This document shows, in pieces, positions 23,809 to 36,400 of a stretch of DNA of 64,000 nucleotides. Under the pieces are notes generated by a model that searched no databases, was not told where the DNA came from, and worked only from the letters and a program-made list of their open reading frames with translations. Positions within the stretch are counted from its first letter, which is position 1, and every line of letters starts with the position of its first letter. Source of the stretch: Alopecurus myosuroides (lineage: Eukaryota > Streptophyta > Magnoliopsida > Poales > Poaceae); assembly GCA_028641055.1 (NCBI GenBank), contig CM054060.1, positions 294,445,076-294,509,075 on the forward strand, given 5' to 3'. The position numbers and the translations under genes are program-made.

Positions 23809-26800
23809 TGTAACATCCCAATTTTTTTGCTACAAAAGGGTGTGTGGTGTTGTGTCATCTCATACATGCATAAAAACATTGGTTAAAATTTTGCATTTGA
23901 AAATAACAAATGAAATGACAAAAAATCACTTAAAGTGATCACCAAAATTTTGTTCTAAAAATAATTTCAATTTTGGAAAGCAAAGACATGGTTTTGTTGG
24001 AAATTTCATAAGGGTTTCAAAATGTATTTTTGCCAATTTTTCTGTTTCCAAAAAGGCCCCTAAAATTATGTTTTCTGTTCAGTTTTTAAAGAGAAAAGGA
24101 CCTGCTGGTAAATCTCAGAAACTCCAGGGGGTTTTCCAAAATGTGCCTTTTCTTTTCCTTCCCCGTTCTTCTCCGGCCAGAAGGACGAGGACAGCGAGGT
24201 GGTGGCCCTGCCACCTCCTGCTTCCTCTGCGTGGAGCAGATGACGACGCCAGGGAGCCGTCCGGATCGTTCGCGCCCTGCATATCCCCCTCCCTCGGATG
24301 CCTTCCTCTCTCTCTGCGCCGGACGAACCCCGAACCCTAGCATCACCGGCGATTCGCCGTCGCCGTCGTTCCACCGACTCCCCGGTCTCGCCAAGCGTCT
24401 CTACGGGACCACGCCGGTCTCCTCTCCCTCCTCGTCCTTTTGTGCGAGCCGGGATGGCCAGAATCGAAGCCGGGAGCCCCTTCTTCCCCGCGGCCGGTGA
24501 AGCTCCGCCGCCCCCGATTCGCCGCCACGGCAGTTCCTCCGGCCACCCCGAGCCCTCCACTAGCTCCACCGCGCCATGGTGAGCTCTCTGGTGTCCTCCA
24601 ATTTCCCCCTCCCTCCCCGTAGGTCATTCCCGCCGTTGTCGCTATTCCGCCGCCGCGGTTGTCGCACGCCGGCGAGCTTCCGGTGATCGTTTCTGCGCGG
24701 CGCCGCCACCCTCTGGCTCCCCGTTGAGTCCTCTACGTCGTGGTGTCTCGCGATTTTGCAATCGCTTGTTGGTTTGGCCGATCGAGCGTGGACAGAGCCG
24801 CTCCGGCCATTGATGACGTCACCTGGACGTCATGACAACGTCATTTCCTTGTTTTTTCTATTTCCAGAAAACTGTTTAATAATTACAGAAATTGAACAAA
24901 ATTGTAAAATAAATATCTCCTGAAATATTATTCAGAAAAATAAAATAAAACCATGGAAGTGTTCAGAAAAATGTAATCTACCCAAAAATGCCATTTTCAT
25001 TCATGTTTGAGGAAGTCCAAAAAATAAGTATTATTTAGTGTGATTTAATCATTTAAAAATGGAAAAATAAGTTTTTATTCACCAAAATTAGAAAAATAAA
25101 AGTTATATACCAAAATGCTCAAAATGACAAATGCAACCTGTTTATGATGTTTTCAAACCCATTTGAGCACTTTAAATGGTACTCACTTCCATAATCGCCC
25201 GAAAACCCCCTCCGGGGTCTATTTCGGGACTTTTTCACTAAAACCGCATTTCTGACATATGAACCCTAGCAAACCAACGATCATGCTTAGGGCTTTATTT
25301 CAGTGCATTAACCTGCTCATGCATACATATTGCGCATTGCATCTATGCCATGTGTTGATTGTTATTTCTCTTTCGGTGTTGTTTCCCCCTCCGATAGAAC
25401 GTGACTCCGAAGAGAAGGCCAGCAATCCAATGGTGAATACTTGATCTTAACCGACAAGTCAAGCACTTATTCCTGAAGACTTTATCTGGTTTTCTTATAA
25501 CCAAGGCAAGCATAACCTCTTATGTGCTCATATATGGTTTTCAAAGTGATTTGAATCTCGTACTTTGCATTCGGTTCTAAACTATTTGATGTCAGTAGAT
25601 AGAGTTCCCCTATATACTGCATAACCTAGATATCCTGTTCCACTGCTCCTAGCAGCTATAGGTTTGCTTGTGCGCGCTCCGCTAAACCCTGTGAGTCTTG
25701 CTTAGCCATGCTTAGTTGTGATCTGATCCATCCGGTTGATGAATCTGGTCAATACGTGAATCTATTATGTCAGGTTGTTATGATTTGTATTATATTTTGA
25801 TAACTTGACTAAACACTGGCATGGATGTGAGGCCACAATGGGTTGTGGCGTTTTGTCCTGTTCATGCCCCTAGGATCGAGTTCTCGCCTTCGAAGCCAAG
25901 ACTGAGCGTGCAACCACACGCGGGGCCTAACAGACCGCGCTCGACTAACTAACTTGTTTGGCCACGTCCATGAGTCACGTAGTTTGATCTTTCCATCTGC
26001 GTGTGAGTCAGAAAACGATTTGGAGAAAACTTAGGGCGTGACCGGGACAAGTGATGGACGTACTCGGATCTTGATCCCGACTCACAGAACAGGTGCCGTC
26101 AGGAGGTGGCCAACTCCCTGTTGACGGGGTGGCCCTGTTTGGGTTGACTCATGGATAGGGTCGAGCAAGGTAAAGGTCGTGGCCAGCCACCCTCTGCCGC
26201 GCTCCATGGACGGGCGTACATGTGGCGTTAAGAGTCGGATGGTACGTGTGGGTAAAGTGTACCCCCTGCAGGGATAAATCTCCTCGAGAAGCCGTGTCCA
26301 CGGTTACAGACGACTTGGCAACGGATTCTGTGATCATAGATAACTTCAACGGAATGACTAAAACTTGTTAACCATGATTGAAGGGTGCCTCCCCGGAGAT
26401 GCCGGGAGGGGTGATCCTTGTAGCATGAGATAGTGTGGGAATGGTAAGGACTTGGTGGAATACAAGAAGATGATCTCAGTAGTTTAGTAGCTTTCTCATC
26501 TGTTTTTAAAACATTCTATGAGACGTGCTATTCCTCCTCGATTTGGAAAATAAAGATTGCTTTACGCAAAACAGCCTTCATAAAACCTTTCTGAAGTTAG
26601 CAGATATATAATAGGTTAATTAAGTCTTGTTGAGTACCTCCCGTACTCAGGTTTGCTTAATTTGGTTCAGGTGGAGTTCGTCACTTCAGTGGTGGTTCAA
26701 CGTGGACATCGACGAGTAGTTTGGGGTTCCCAGGTAGCAGCCTGGAATCTATGGGTTGGGACGTCGCCTTATGTTGCGGCCTCTTAGGCCTTTTCGGTTC

Positions 26801-27352
26801 TTGTTGATTAGCAACATAATTTGCCTTCCGTTGTCTGATGTAATGTTGGGTCATGTGACCTCTGTTTGTAAGCTATACTCTAGTAACACCTGTTTAATAC
26901 AACTTTCATGTTTAGAGTACTGCTTTGATCGGTTGTTGGTTTCGAGCTCATTGTTATACAGTTTTGGCTATGCCTGCATAGTTGTCGCAGTCGAGGGGTT
27001 GTGGAGCCGATGATCCATGTCCGAGCCCGCCTGTCGATGTGATCGGCCTGGGGCGAGGTAACCCCAGTAACCCTCGATTGTTGTTGCACTTTCTGGACAC
27101 ATAGCATCTCTGTATAGCTTTGGTCCCGTTTCCTTCAGTTTCGTTCGATTCGTGGACGCTTTGATATGCATAGTTGGTTATGACTAGCATGGATACAAGG
27201 AGTAGTAGACTGGAGATCCGGACTACGTGCCGATGAATCCAGTCTGCCTGCCGTTGTTTGTTGCGGCCGGGGCTGGTAACCCTGAAGCCCTTGTGGGTCC
27301 ATGTCTAGGAGCACATAACAGTATGTATATCTCTGGGTCCGGGGTCGTGACA
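23809..27352 (+). repeat. LARD 3' LTR
   Basis: 3544 bp, a direct repeat of 16496-20038. Differences noted by eye include single substitutions near 23915, 24069, 24195, 25042, 25525, 25748, 26309, 26521 and 26756, and one extra T in a T-run near 24855. It is followed by the target duplication ACAAA. Confidence 0.93.
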
Positions 27353-27357
27353 ACAAA

Positions 27358-27825
27358 TCCCTTAGGTGAACCTATCGGATTTCGATTAGGAGAACCCATG
27401 AGCGCTGGTGGAATCGTCGGCTAGACAGGGGGCGAGATTTACCCAGGTTCGGGGCCCTTGAAGAGGTAAAACCCTTACTCCTGCCTCTTGTCGATCTGTA
27501 TTGATGAAAAGATCGGTTACAATGGTGGTACTCGAATCGAGAGTAAGGACTCGAGTTCAAGGTTTCGATGGTGAGATATTGCTTGCCCTCTACCAGTGGC
27601 TCTCCTGGCCTTATATAGGTGGCCAGGTCTCAAACCTTACCCGGAGAGGACTCGAATTCTAACCCTAGGTCGGTTACAAGTTTCCAAACTTAACCCGCAA
27701 GTTAGTGCAGGTGGGCTTCACGTAGGCCTTCTAGAATATTCCAAGAGCTCCTCTTCTTGGGCCTTAATCTTGGGCCTGAGATGGGGTGTCCTTACCCGCG
27801 GGGTCCAGGATCCATGCCTTCGTCA
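27358..27825 (-). repeat. Gypsy-2 5' LTR, outer fragment
   Basis: Continues the LTR split by the LARD; the whole LTR is about 491 bp. The minus strand starts TGACGAAGG at 27825. A CTATATAA box on the minus strand at 27611-27618 is a good promoter TATA for the Gypsy-2 transcript. Confidence 0.85.
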
Positions 27826-29081
27826 CGAAGATTGCCACTATACGCGCAGGTGTGGATTATCGATGAAGCACGTCGACGCAGTGTAGTCCCACGATCCAAT
27901 CTAGCCGATCCAGTCCCGCGATCATCGAAGTGCTGAACGTACAACACCTCTGCCGGTATCCACACGTACGAGGAGGAGATCCGATGGCGGACTGCTATGT
28001 CCGGTGTGGCGTCTAGACTAAGTGTGGATAGGGTTCCCAACACATGGGAGTGGAAACTTGTGCCCGTTGGGCAACATGCGCCCCTCCTTATACAACGAGT
28101 CGGAGTGGGCTGCATAACGCTTGTGGACCATTCACTTCGTGAGTACAACTCAATAATTCTGTCCATTTCTGGTTCGGGTCCAACCCGACCAATATAGTTG
28201 CTCCCGCTCTTAAGTGGGCGACCCTGCAAGGTCATGGCGATTTGGACACGATTGGAGTCCGAATCCCAATCAATCAACCTGTAGTGGCTCCTAGAAGAAT
28301 GTGCCGACTCTCAAGTGTCATAGAGTCATGACGACATGCCTTCCAATGTGAGTTTCATCTGAGTCCCTCTTGCCTCACGATATACATTGTCGAACTATAG
28401 GCTAATTATCATCATCACTTAAATAGCTCAACTCTCTTCTCGGTCTGTGATATATGATTCATCTGACTAACTCTTAGTCAATCGACCCGGTTAACACTTA
28501 ACCGAGTCGTGCATGGCCATGCTTCCGGAATCATATCACTCGAGAGGGCCCATAGCATATCTCTCTAGTCGGAGTGGAAAAATCTCATCTTTATTATCCA
28601 CATCATGCAGCTTGCTTCTCATTCGACCCGAACTATGCCTTTATAACTGCCTTGTCACGGAACAACGTTTGACAGAACCTAATTCGGTGATCCACAACTC
28701 AGATTGTGCGACAACCTTAGGTCTAAGGATTACATTGGTTGTGACATGCAAATGACGACTTACTTGTTGCATCTCAATATGGGTTAGTCCGACTTGTTAA
28801 ACTCTTTAGTCGAGTCTGTGTAAGTTGAAATGGCATCGCCATGCCCATGACAACTGGAACCGAGTCATCAGCCAACATTCACATGCGTCTAGGTTGTGTG
28901 TCCAGCACAACCTCAATGACCAAGGACAATTTAGCATGAACAACATGAATACATAGTTCCACAATCTAATCACATATTCAATGATATATATCAGATGTTC
29001 AAAACAAGGACAACTTAGTAACTTTATGAATACATTGGGAATTACATCATACATGATTGCCTCTAGGGCATATTCCCGACA
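27826..29081 (-). repeat. Copia-type LTR fragment interrupted by Gypsy-2
   Basis: The minus strand starts TGTCGGGAATATGCC at 29081, a terminus style common in Triticeae Copia LTRs, and runs 1256 bp to the Gypsy-2 insertion point. No polypurine tract lies outside 29081, so this is a 5' LTR or a solo LTR whose remainder is left of the window. It has no coding capacity; ORFs here are short and on both strands. Family not identified. Confidence 0.65.
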
Positions 29082-29124
29082 TGAGGTCCTTACTCCTGCA
29101 AGGATGAACTATATGGTGGCGTAT
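29082..29124. other. 43-bp orphan remnant between two LTRs
   Basis: The remnant contains CCTTACTCCTGCA, a string also found in grass Gypsy LTRs (compare about 27469 and 32590). It is probably a scrap of an older LTR left between two later insertions. Its last five bases, cgtat, would be the target duplication of the next LTR. Confidence 0.4.
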
Positions 29125-30683
29125 TGATGACCCGCAAGTATAGGGGGTGTATCGTAGTACTTCCGATAAATAAGAGTGTCAAACCCAACAAGGAGCAGAA
29201 GGTTTTGACAAGCAGGTTGGATAGAGGATTCATTGTAAACACTATCAAACGGGTTTTTGGTGGTTTTTGATATAGCAGATAAATAAAGTGCGAGTAAATA
29301 AAGTGCAGTAAATAATATTGCATTGAGTGGCCCAATCCTTTTGAGAGCAAAGGACAAGACGGTTGTTCTACTTATGATTACCAAACATTCTCTAGGACAC
29401 ATGGGAATCTCGTCAAGTGCTTTCGCTTCATTGTGGTTGATTAATATTTATTGGTTCGTTAAGTGTTGTGTGGGTGAATTGAAGTACAGACGAGGAAGCA
29501 GCCTATTAGTTTCAGTCCAGTCCAGGATGATAATGCACCGCCAAAGTAGGACTAATACATACTTGTGATTATACCCCTCGTAAGCATCCGCAAATACAAG
29601 AAAGTAATTAATATAAATCTAACCACAACCTTAAAACTCCGGAATCCTACACTCCCTCGTGCATTGGTTTCCTAAACAGGGTTTAAGTTTCTGTTACTCC
29701 GGCAACCCCACAATTAGTATCCAAATACACAATGCATCCTCCTAGGCCCATAAAGGTGAAGTATCATGTAGTCGACGTTCACATGTCACCACTAGAAGAA
29801 TAGCACCACAACTTAAATACCGAACCACGAGATATTACTTCAACATAACTTCACTACTAACATCATGACTTCTCCCATGTACTCAAGAACTAAACGAACT
29901 ACTCAGGAGACATCATTTGGATCATAATCAGAGGTGATATAATGGATGATAAAAATATGGTCATAAAGTGCTAACACCGATAAATCCCACAAGCATCAAC
30001 TACTAACAAGTAATCCACATCGGGAGAGAGATCTAGTGGCAAACAACAATAAAGACCCCTAATTGTTACAGCGGGATGAAGGTGGACGGTGACGGTGATG
30101 GTGATGGTGATGAGGATGATGATGATGATGATCTCGATGAAGCCCGGAGTGATAACGGTGACGATGGCGACGACTTCCCCTCTCCGGGGAGGAATTTTCC
30201 CGGTAGATTTCTCCCTGTCGGAGAGATTTTCTCTCTCTGGTGTTTTCCGCCTCGAGGCGGCGATGGAATAATTCTTCGATGATCCCCTAGGGCTTAGGGT
30301 TCCCTGGGGTTCAAGCACGCGAATGGGGGGGCGCCCGGGAGTGGGCCAGGGGGGGCAAACCATCCCCAGGCACAGCCAGAGGGGGGGAACGCCGCCTGGT
30401 GGTGTGGGCCCCAGGTGGCCCCCCTCTGGGTGCCCTTCTGGCTGACTTCCTCCTCGGAACTTCTAAGACTCCTCCGGTATCCCCCCTCTTCTTCTGATTT
30501 TCTGAAATAGGGTATCTTGACGGTGCTTTTTCCATCAGAATTCTGGTTCCGGTGTTTATTCTCCAAAACTTATGAAACATGCAAAATAAGATAAAATAAC
30601 ATAAGTGATGCATCATAACATGAAATATATCGATGAATAACAGAAAATAACAATATAAAACGTTATGCAAAATGGACGTATCA
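29125..30683 (-). repeat. Athila-like Gypsy-3 3' LTR (1559 bp)
   Basis: The minus strand starts TGATACGTCC (30683) and ends GGGTCATCA (29125), termini typical of a large Triticeae Athila-type group. A TAAGCTTGGGGGAGT polypurine tract lies just outside at 30684-30698, showing this is the 3' LTR and that the interior is to the right. It contains a GAT/GGT-type microsatellite at about 30075-30135 and a GC-rich segment at about 30310-30440. Confidence 0.82.
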
Positions 30684-32464
30684 ACTCCCCCAAGCTTAGA
30701 CCTCGCTTGTCCCCAAGCGAAACTGAACTCAGTAAACTTGACCACGAGTTTATGGAGTGAGGTTTCTATAAATAAAATACGGACAAGAGGCATCACATCT
30801 AACAAAGAACAAGTTATTTTAGACAACAAATTCCTCTCATATAATCAAACTTGAAACAAGTTGAGGAAATCACAATAAAGGTGCAAAAGGAAATCAAAAT
30901 TGGTAGAGGCAAACTTAGTTCTTGGTCAGAGAACAATGAACAGTGTATTTATCTTTCGATCAGAGTCTTTATTCTAGAGTTTATCATGCTCAATTATAAC
31001 GGTCTCTTTGCAGACATTGGTAACTTTCAAAGTGGTATTCAAACATATAAACGCATGTGTACAAACAAGGAAGAATAAAGAACATGATTGAGTAAATCAG
31101 CATATAGATGGATGGATCACAACAACTCAAATGCTTGCTTAAGACAGAAAGAAGTAGGTTTACTGACTCAACATAAAGGTAAAAGATGGGCCCTTCGCAG
31201 AGGGAATCATGGATTACTCATGTGCTAGAGCTTTTATTTTGTAAAACGGAGGTATAAAACGGTTGGCACTCCTCCCAACCTTTCTTACACAAACCATGGC
31301 TAACCGAATCCTCGGGTGCCTACCAACAATCACAAACCATGGAGGAGTGCTTAATTTTGAGAGAGGTGTATGTTTATGTCAACGAATTGCAAACAGAAAA
31401 TACAATACGTCACAAGCCAACTAGACTTCACAACAGCGGCTCCCATAGAAGGACGCAACTGGTATAGAAGGTCATCCCTCTTTCTCTTTTATTTATACAA
31501 TTATGCTTTGACTGATTAATCGGGGGCAAAAATAGTGAAGATAATTTGTATTATTATTTGGGGCTGGGAACCCTGCTGCCAGCTCTTCTATGGATAAGCA
31601 GATGAAGCCACTAGTTCAGGGTGTGAAATCCAATCAACAAGTGAGATAAATGTTCTCTATTTACGTCCTCATGAGCTAAAACATGGGCACAAAACAGGTA
31701 TAATTTTGAAGGTTTAAAGGTAGCACACAAGCAATTTACTTGGAGTGGCGGTGAAATACCACATATAGGTAGGTATGGTGGACACAAATGGCAAGGTTTT
31801 GGGTCTCAAGGTTTGGATGCTCGAGAATCATTCCCTCTCAATACAGGTTTTTGGCTAGCAAGGTTGGGTAGCAGGCATAAGAATTGAGGTAAAACAAACA
31901 AAAACATATATGATAAATCTAATCATGCAATCTTCCTTGAAGGTACAAACAAACTTATTTGAGAATACTAAGCTTATGAGCTAATAAGAAAGAAAGATCA
32001 TGGAATAATATATCTACATGCAACTCCCTCTTTTCTAATTAAGTCTCAACGTATTGTTGCTACTGACCAATACTAAGTTTGCCAAAACCAACTAGATTAA
32101 CTTGAAGCTCCAACATTGATAGCAATACTAACAACATGCTCAACCATATAACAAAAATTTCAACCTAAAATAAATTAGAGCAAGTAGATGATGAACTTCG
32201 CATTAATATTTCATTACGGCAACTCACGCCAAGGGATACAACGATAACCAACTAAAAAGTGACACTTTCATACTACAAACCATCCTATATGATACTTTCT
32301 CTACTCATAATATGACTCTACTAAAAGGTGAAAAGGTGAAATATAAAGGTGTGATACCGCGGCACTCCCCGAAGCTTGGAACAAGCCAAGGCTATGCCAA
32401 TACCAATGATGAATTAATTCTTCTTTGGTGGTGGCGAATCCTTCTCATCATCAGACTTCCAAGG
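30684..32464 (-). other. Gypsy-3 3' untranslated region
   Basis: It begins with the polypurine tract and continues as AT-rich sequence with no ORF above about 75 codons. Short CCCCGAAGCTTGG-like motifs near 32365 echo the polypurine tract. It is truncated at 32464 by the next element, so gag and pol of this copy are absent from the window. Bases 32460-32464 (caagg) would be the target duplication of Gypsy-4. Confidence 0.65.
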
Positions 32465-32978
32465 TGTCGAGATATCGTAGTAAGGTTCATGGACGGGGGT
32501 GCCACAAGCCTACTGGTAGAACCGCAGGGGGACGTGATAACACTGCAAACGAGAACACTGAGTTTACCCAGGTTCGGTACGACGCAACTAGCATGCCTAC
32601 TCCTGCAATCTCACTAAATTAGGGCTGAAGCCTGAAGTATACAAAGTACAATATGAGTATGTTTTCGCTAATTCGGAGAGGATCAACTTCTCGGCGAGTT
32701 GGCTTCTAGCTAAACTGTCTATTTGTTCTTGATCCCGTCCGGCTTTATGTAGATAGCTGAATTAGGGCTTACAGAAAGGAAACCTAGAAGATTACGCAAA
32801 GTATCTAACTTGGTAAGTAAGGAATCCGTCTTCTCCTCCAAGCCGCACCACTTTGGGCTGTGGTTCGGGTTCTTCTAGAATTCGGCTTCCTGCGCGTCAT
32901 CTTACTGAGCCGCCCAATGGACTATGTTCCATTGCCTGTGGGCCGCCGTACATACCCCTAACTGACATATATCCAACA
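32465..32978 (-). repeat. Gypsy-4 3' LTR (514 bp), Gypsy-1-like
   Basis: The minus strand starts TGTTGGATATATG (32978) and ends ATATCTCGACA (32465). Directly inside, the minus strand carries CTTGGGGGATAC, matching the polypurine position of Gypsy-1. Sequence differs from the Gypsy-1 LTR, but size, polarity and inner layout agree. Confidence 0.75.
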
Positions 32979-33416
32979 GTATCCCCCAAGAAGGATTAAG
33001 ACTTCATTCCGCCGCTTTCCGTGGATTGGTTCTTTCCTAGAAATGTCATTGTTTTCTCTTGATTCTTCTTTCATCACAGTTTCTTCATGCAAAACTCAGA
33101 TTTTACCGAAATCCGGCTTTTCTCCCACGAGCCTTCGCGGAGAAGGAACCTCGTGACGCCAGCGACTGATGATGTCACGGTCGTTTGGGTTCAGTCAAGG
33201 ACTGAAACCATATCTCTGACAGATTCTCTCGCGGGAAATGAGGAGATAGCAATAATCACCTCGTCCCCTCATTTCCCAGAATTTCGGGCATTACACGCAT
33301 CCAACTGCTAAAAGAGTCGTTGGAGCCAATGTCCACGCCCCTTGGCTATAAATCGCCGTCTCGGGGCCTCTGGTTTCCCTTCCGCTTCCATCTTCCTCCT
33401 CGAGCCATTTGAGCAC
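32979..33416. other. Gypsy-4 internal 3' end with antisense promoter, truncated
   Basis: This region corresponds to bases 284-720 of Gypsy-1. No ORF is credible. It ends at the LTR of the following element, so the antisense gene itself is missing here. Its pyrimidine-rich end (33360-33410) fits the start of the untranslated leader. Confidence 0.6.
33347..33353 (+). promoter_or_regulatory. TATA box of a lost antisense gene (Gypsy-4)
   Basis: TATAAAT on the plus strand in a GC-rich setting, 369 bp from the LTR end. In Gypsy-1 the antisense TATA box is 380 bp from its LTR end. Spacing and leader composition are alike. Confidence 0.55.
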
Positions 33417-36400
33417 TGTCACACCCCAAATTTTGGACCACATGTAATATAGGGAAGGAAGCCATTTTTGTGGGCCAACAAAAACTTTTTAATGCACTTG
33501 TGTAATCCAACATTATGTAAGAGACCATGAGTACCTACGCAATGCAAGCAAGCTTTTATTTAAAATCAAAGATCAAATTTTCCTGATGTTTCTTATTGTT
33601 TCTGTGATGTTTCTTATTGTTTCTGTGATGATTTCCATATGACGATTTGGATAATTTTTACCCCAAGTGTTGTATAAATGTTGCTTTCAAGCTACCAATA
33701 TTATTTGTCTTTGTTTGAATCAAGAAAATAAAATGGCAAAAGAATATTTGGATGTTTTCCTCTGAGTTTTCGATTTAAACTTGTTTCTGAAAAACTAGCC
33801 AAGTAGCAATATTTAGCACTTGTTTTCAGTATGTTAGAGGATCACATTTTATGTTTTCTTGGCATGAATGTGTTCTCTGATATATGGAATACAAATGTGT
33901 AAGCTTGGTTTGGATTTTGGAATAAGAAAACAATCAAATGCACGTTGGTTTTTGTGGAATAAAAATAAGACACAAAAAGGGATTTTTAGATAACAGAGAA
34001 AAACAGAAAGTAGTCATTTTCCCACCTTGTTTTCAGAGCCTTCCGGAATTCCAAATTTGTTTTCAAATGATGTTAGAGTAATTTTTGCATAACTTTTTGT
34101 ATGGTTGTCCATTTTGGTCAAACCAATTTTTTTTAGTAGCTACTGAATAGATCTATAAGTAGCACTTGACCTCACCTCAAGGAGAGTTACTTTTTGGAAA
34201 TGCCATCCATTTTGGTATTTTGCCAGTAGGCTTTTCTAAGATTTTTAGAGAGAGTTTAATATTGACTTTTGATGTGAATCTAGTTGGATGAGTTTGTGTA
34301 TTCTTAGATCTATGTTATCTTAGCTTTGTGTAATTTTTAGAACTCTAGATTATTTCTGGCATGCATTACTAGATTTAGTACTTTTCTATTAGAAATAAAT
34401 ATTGTGTATTTAGTTTTGAATAATTGTTTGCTAGTTCAAATAATGTTTTCTAGCAAGCTTAGGTGTTTTGCTCTCTGTTAGAATGTTGTTTTCTTACAGT
34501 GATAGTATGATAGAAAGTTTGTGCATGTTTAGAAAACAAATAGAACTAAGATTAGCCTAGTATTGTTTTTCTAGTCTTTTATTTAATAGGTTTTGTGAGC
34601 AAAGTATTAATAGATTTCTTGCCTAGATTTTTAGTGTTGTTTAGTTGAGTCCAGTACCATTTTGGTACTGGTTATGAGATTTTTTCACCTCTGTTAGTTT
34701 GCACTTAAATTTATAGAGAAGCATGAGTAGTCTTGTTTATTTATTATTCATAGTGTTGTTATTCACTAGTATGAGTAGATTGTATTTTTGTTTGGGGGAA
34801 AAATTGTTTTCCACAAGTATAAGCAGAGGCATTTTGACCTCTTAAATGTCTTGGAAAACTAGTGTCACACCCACTGGTTCCATTTCATTTTGGTGAGAAA
34901 CAACATTTCTCCACCATAGTAGTGTTAGTGATAATATTGTATTTTTGTGTGTGCTTGTGAAGTGTTATTTTTGCAAACTTCTGTGATGCCTTGTTTTGTG
35001 AGTTGTTTTATGTATGTATGACTTAGTACCATTGTTTGCCTTGGATTGGTTCGGATTGTGTGTCCTTTATTTTATTTTGCGACAATAGAAAACGAGGAGG
35101 AAGTAATTGGCGCCGGAGGTTATTATTATCATTCCTGTTGCTACCAAGAGCAATATTGTAGCCTCAACCAAGGCAAGCCATCCTAAAGCTTGTTGTTATA
35201 CTACCTATCATTATCTATCATGCATGTCTTACTTCTGAAGTACAAAAATATGATTACCAAAACTATTTTTGAGTGGCTATTATTACTATTAATATTATAT
35301 ATATATCTACCAAATTGCCATTAGTCAAACTTGGTGTTACCAAGCCTTTTAGACACCATATGGTATATAAATACCACCAAAGATAATAATCTTGAGTCCC
35401 TAAATGGACACTTTAAAAATGTGATTTTGTGAACAAATGCTTTATGAAAAGTCCACGGTGGAAAGACGGGACCTTTTTCATCGGGGGAGGCAAGGAGGAT
35501 TGTTTTTTAAAAGGTTTACAAAAGACACATAACCTAGTCTTCGCTGGAAAACGAAGAAGTACTGCCACTCTACCTCAACATGGGCACGAGGCCTACCTAG
35601 AAACTTGTTCGTGTTAGTGTATGTTCTATCCCAAAGTGCTATAGAGGATGATTCTCTGAACCGAAGTGTCGCCAAGAGGGAGTAACGGGACTTGCAAAGT
35701 GAGGGATTAAGTTACCCCCCCCTCGGATGCGACAGTTGGGTCTCCTGTTGTGGCGATGTGTGACATGGTGCCGGGGAGAATAAACCCAGTTGAAGGGATA
35801 GCCATATACTAGCTTGCCAGAGTGGACGGTTAGGATCATCTATCTGATGCTTGCATACTGATGTGTCGGTCCATGGGTGGTTCGTGGAAGATGATTGGAT
35901 CTTGTGGATTGTGTACACCTCCGCAGAGTAAAACTATTCTGAATAGACGAGCCCTCGGATATGGGCAGCTGAATGGCCATGTAGCTAGCATTGTGTCAGT
36001 TTTCAAAAAGGATGTTTTTGGAAAAAGGATTTGTACCACAGAGGTACTGATGAAGAAAATTTGGAGTTGTTTACAAGAAATTTTGCAAATAAAAACTCTC
36101 TTTTATAAATCAAGTTTTATAAAATCTCTTGGATATGCAATATCTACCAGAGAAAGAAACTTATATTATTTTCTTTTGAAGTATCTTCTTCAACAAAGAT
36201 ACAGAGATGATTAAAGCAACCATGATGTTATCTTACATACACCATGGGTAGTGAACCCTATGTATAGCCTACCTATCCACCATATAAGCATAGTTGCATT
36301 ATGTAAGTTTATAAAGGATGTCTTGCATAGTACATTCAAATGTACTCATATTGGTTTCGTCCCTGGTTATTTACTTGGTCATACTTTGAGGAACTGCCGC

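Larger units (their letters stand above)
16496..27352 (+). mobile_element. LARD-like retrotransposon with 3.54-kb LTRs (complete)
   Basis: A complete element bounded by ACAAA duplications (16491-16495 and 27353-27357). Each LTR begins TGTAACATCCC and ends GTCGTGACA; the first is 3543 bp and the second 3544 bp, with about ten differences seen by eye. The internal 3.77 kb starts with an initiator-Met tRNA primer site and ends in a G-rich polypurine tract. It has no long ORF, only a decayed chromovirus-like polymerase. Long LTRs plus a short non-coding interior fit the Large Retrotransposon Derivative class; the sizes are near those published for barley Sukkula, but I cannot confirm the family. 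Near-identical LTRs imply a very recent move using proteins supplied in trans. Confidence 0.92.
9786..27825 (-). mobile_element. Gypsy-2: defective Tat-type Ty3/Gypsy element, split by two insertions
   Basis: Minus-strand element with integrase, RNase H, RT, protease and gag remnants between 10087 and about 16050, a TTGGCGCCGAC primer site at about 16455-16472, and a 5' LTR in two pieces (16473-16495 and 27358-27825). Gypsy-1 entered its 3' non-coding part at 9786, and the LARD entered its 5' LTR at 16495/27353. Its 3' LTR lies beyond the left edge. 9786-10086 is AT-rich non-coding sequence between the pol stop and the 3' LTR. The RNase H carries a YFDGSK start and an NNDAEYEALL block, as in the additional RNase H of Tat elements. 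Bases 27826-27830 (cgaag) should be one target duplication. Confidence 0.85.

Noticed and set aside
30066..30135. Asp-rich ORF over GAT repeats
   Set aside because: Translation of a GAT/GGT microsatellite inside the Gypsy-3 LTR.
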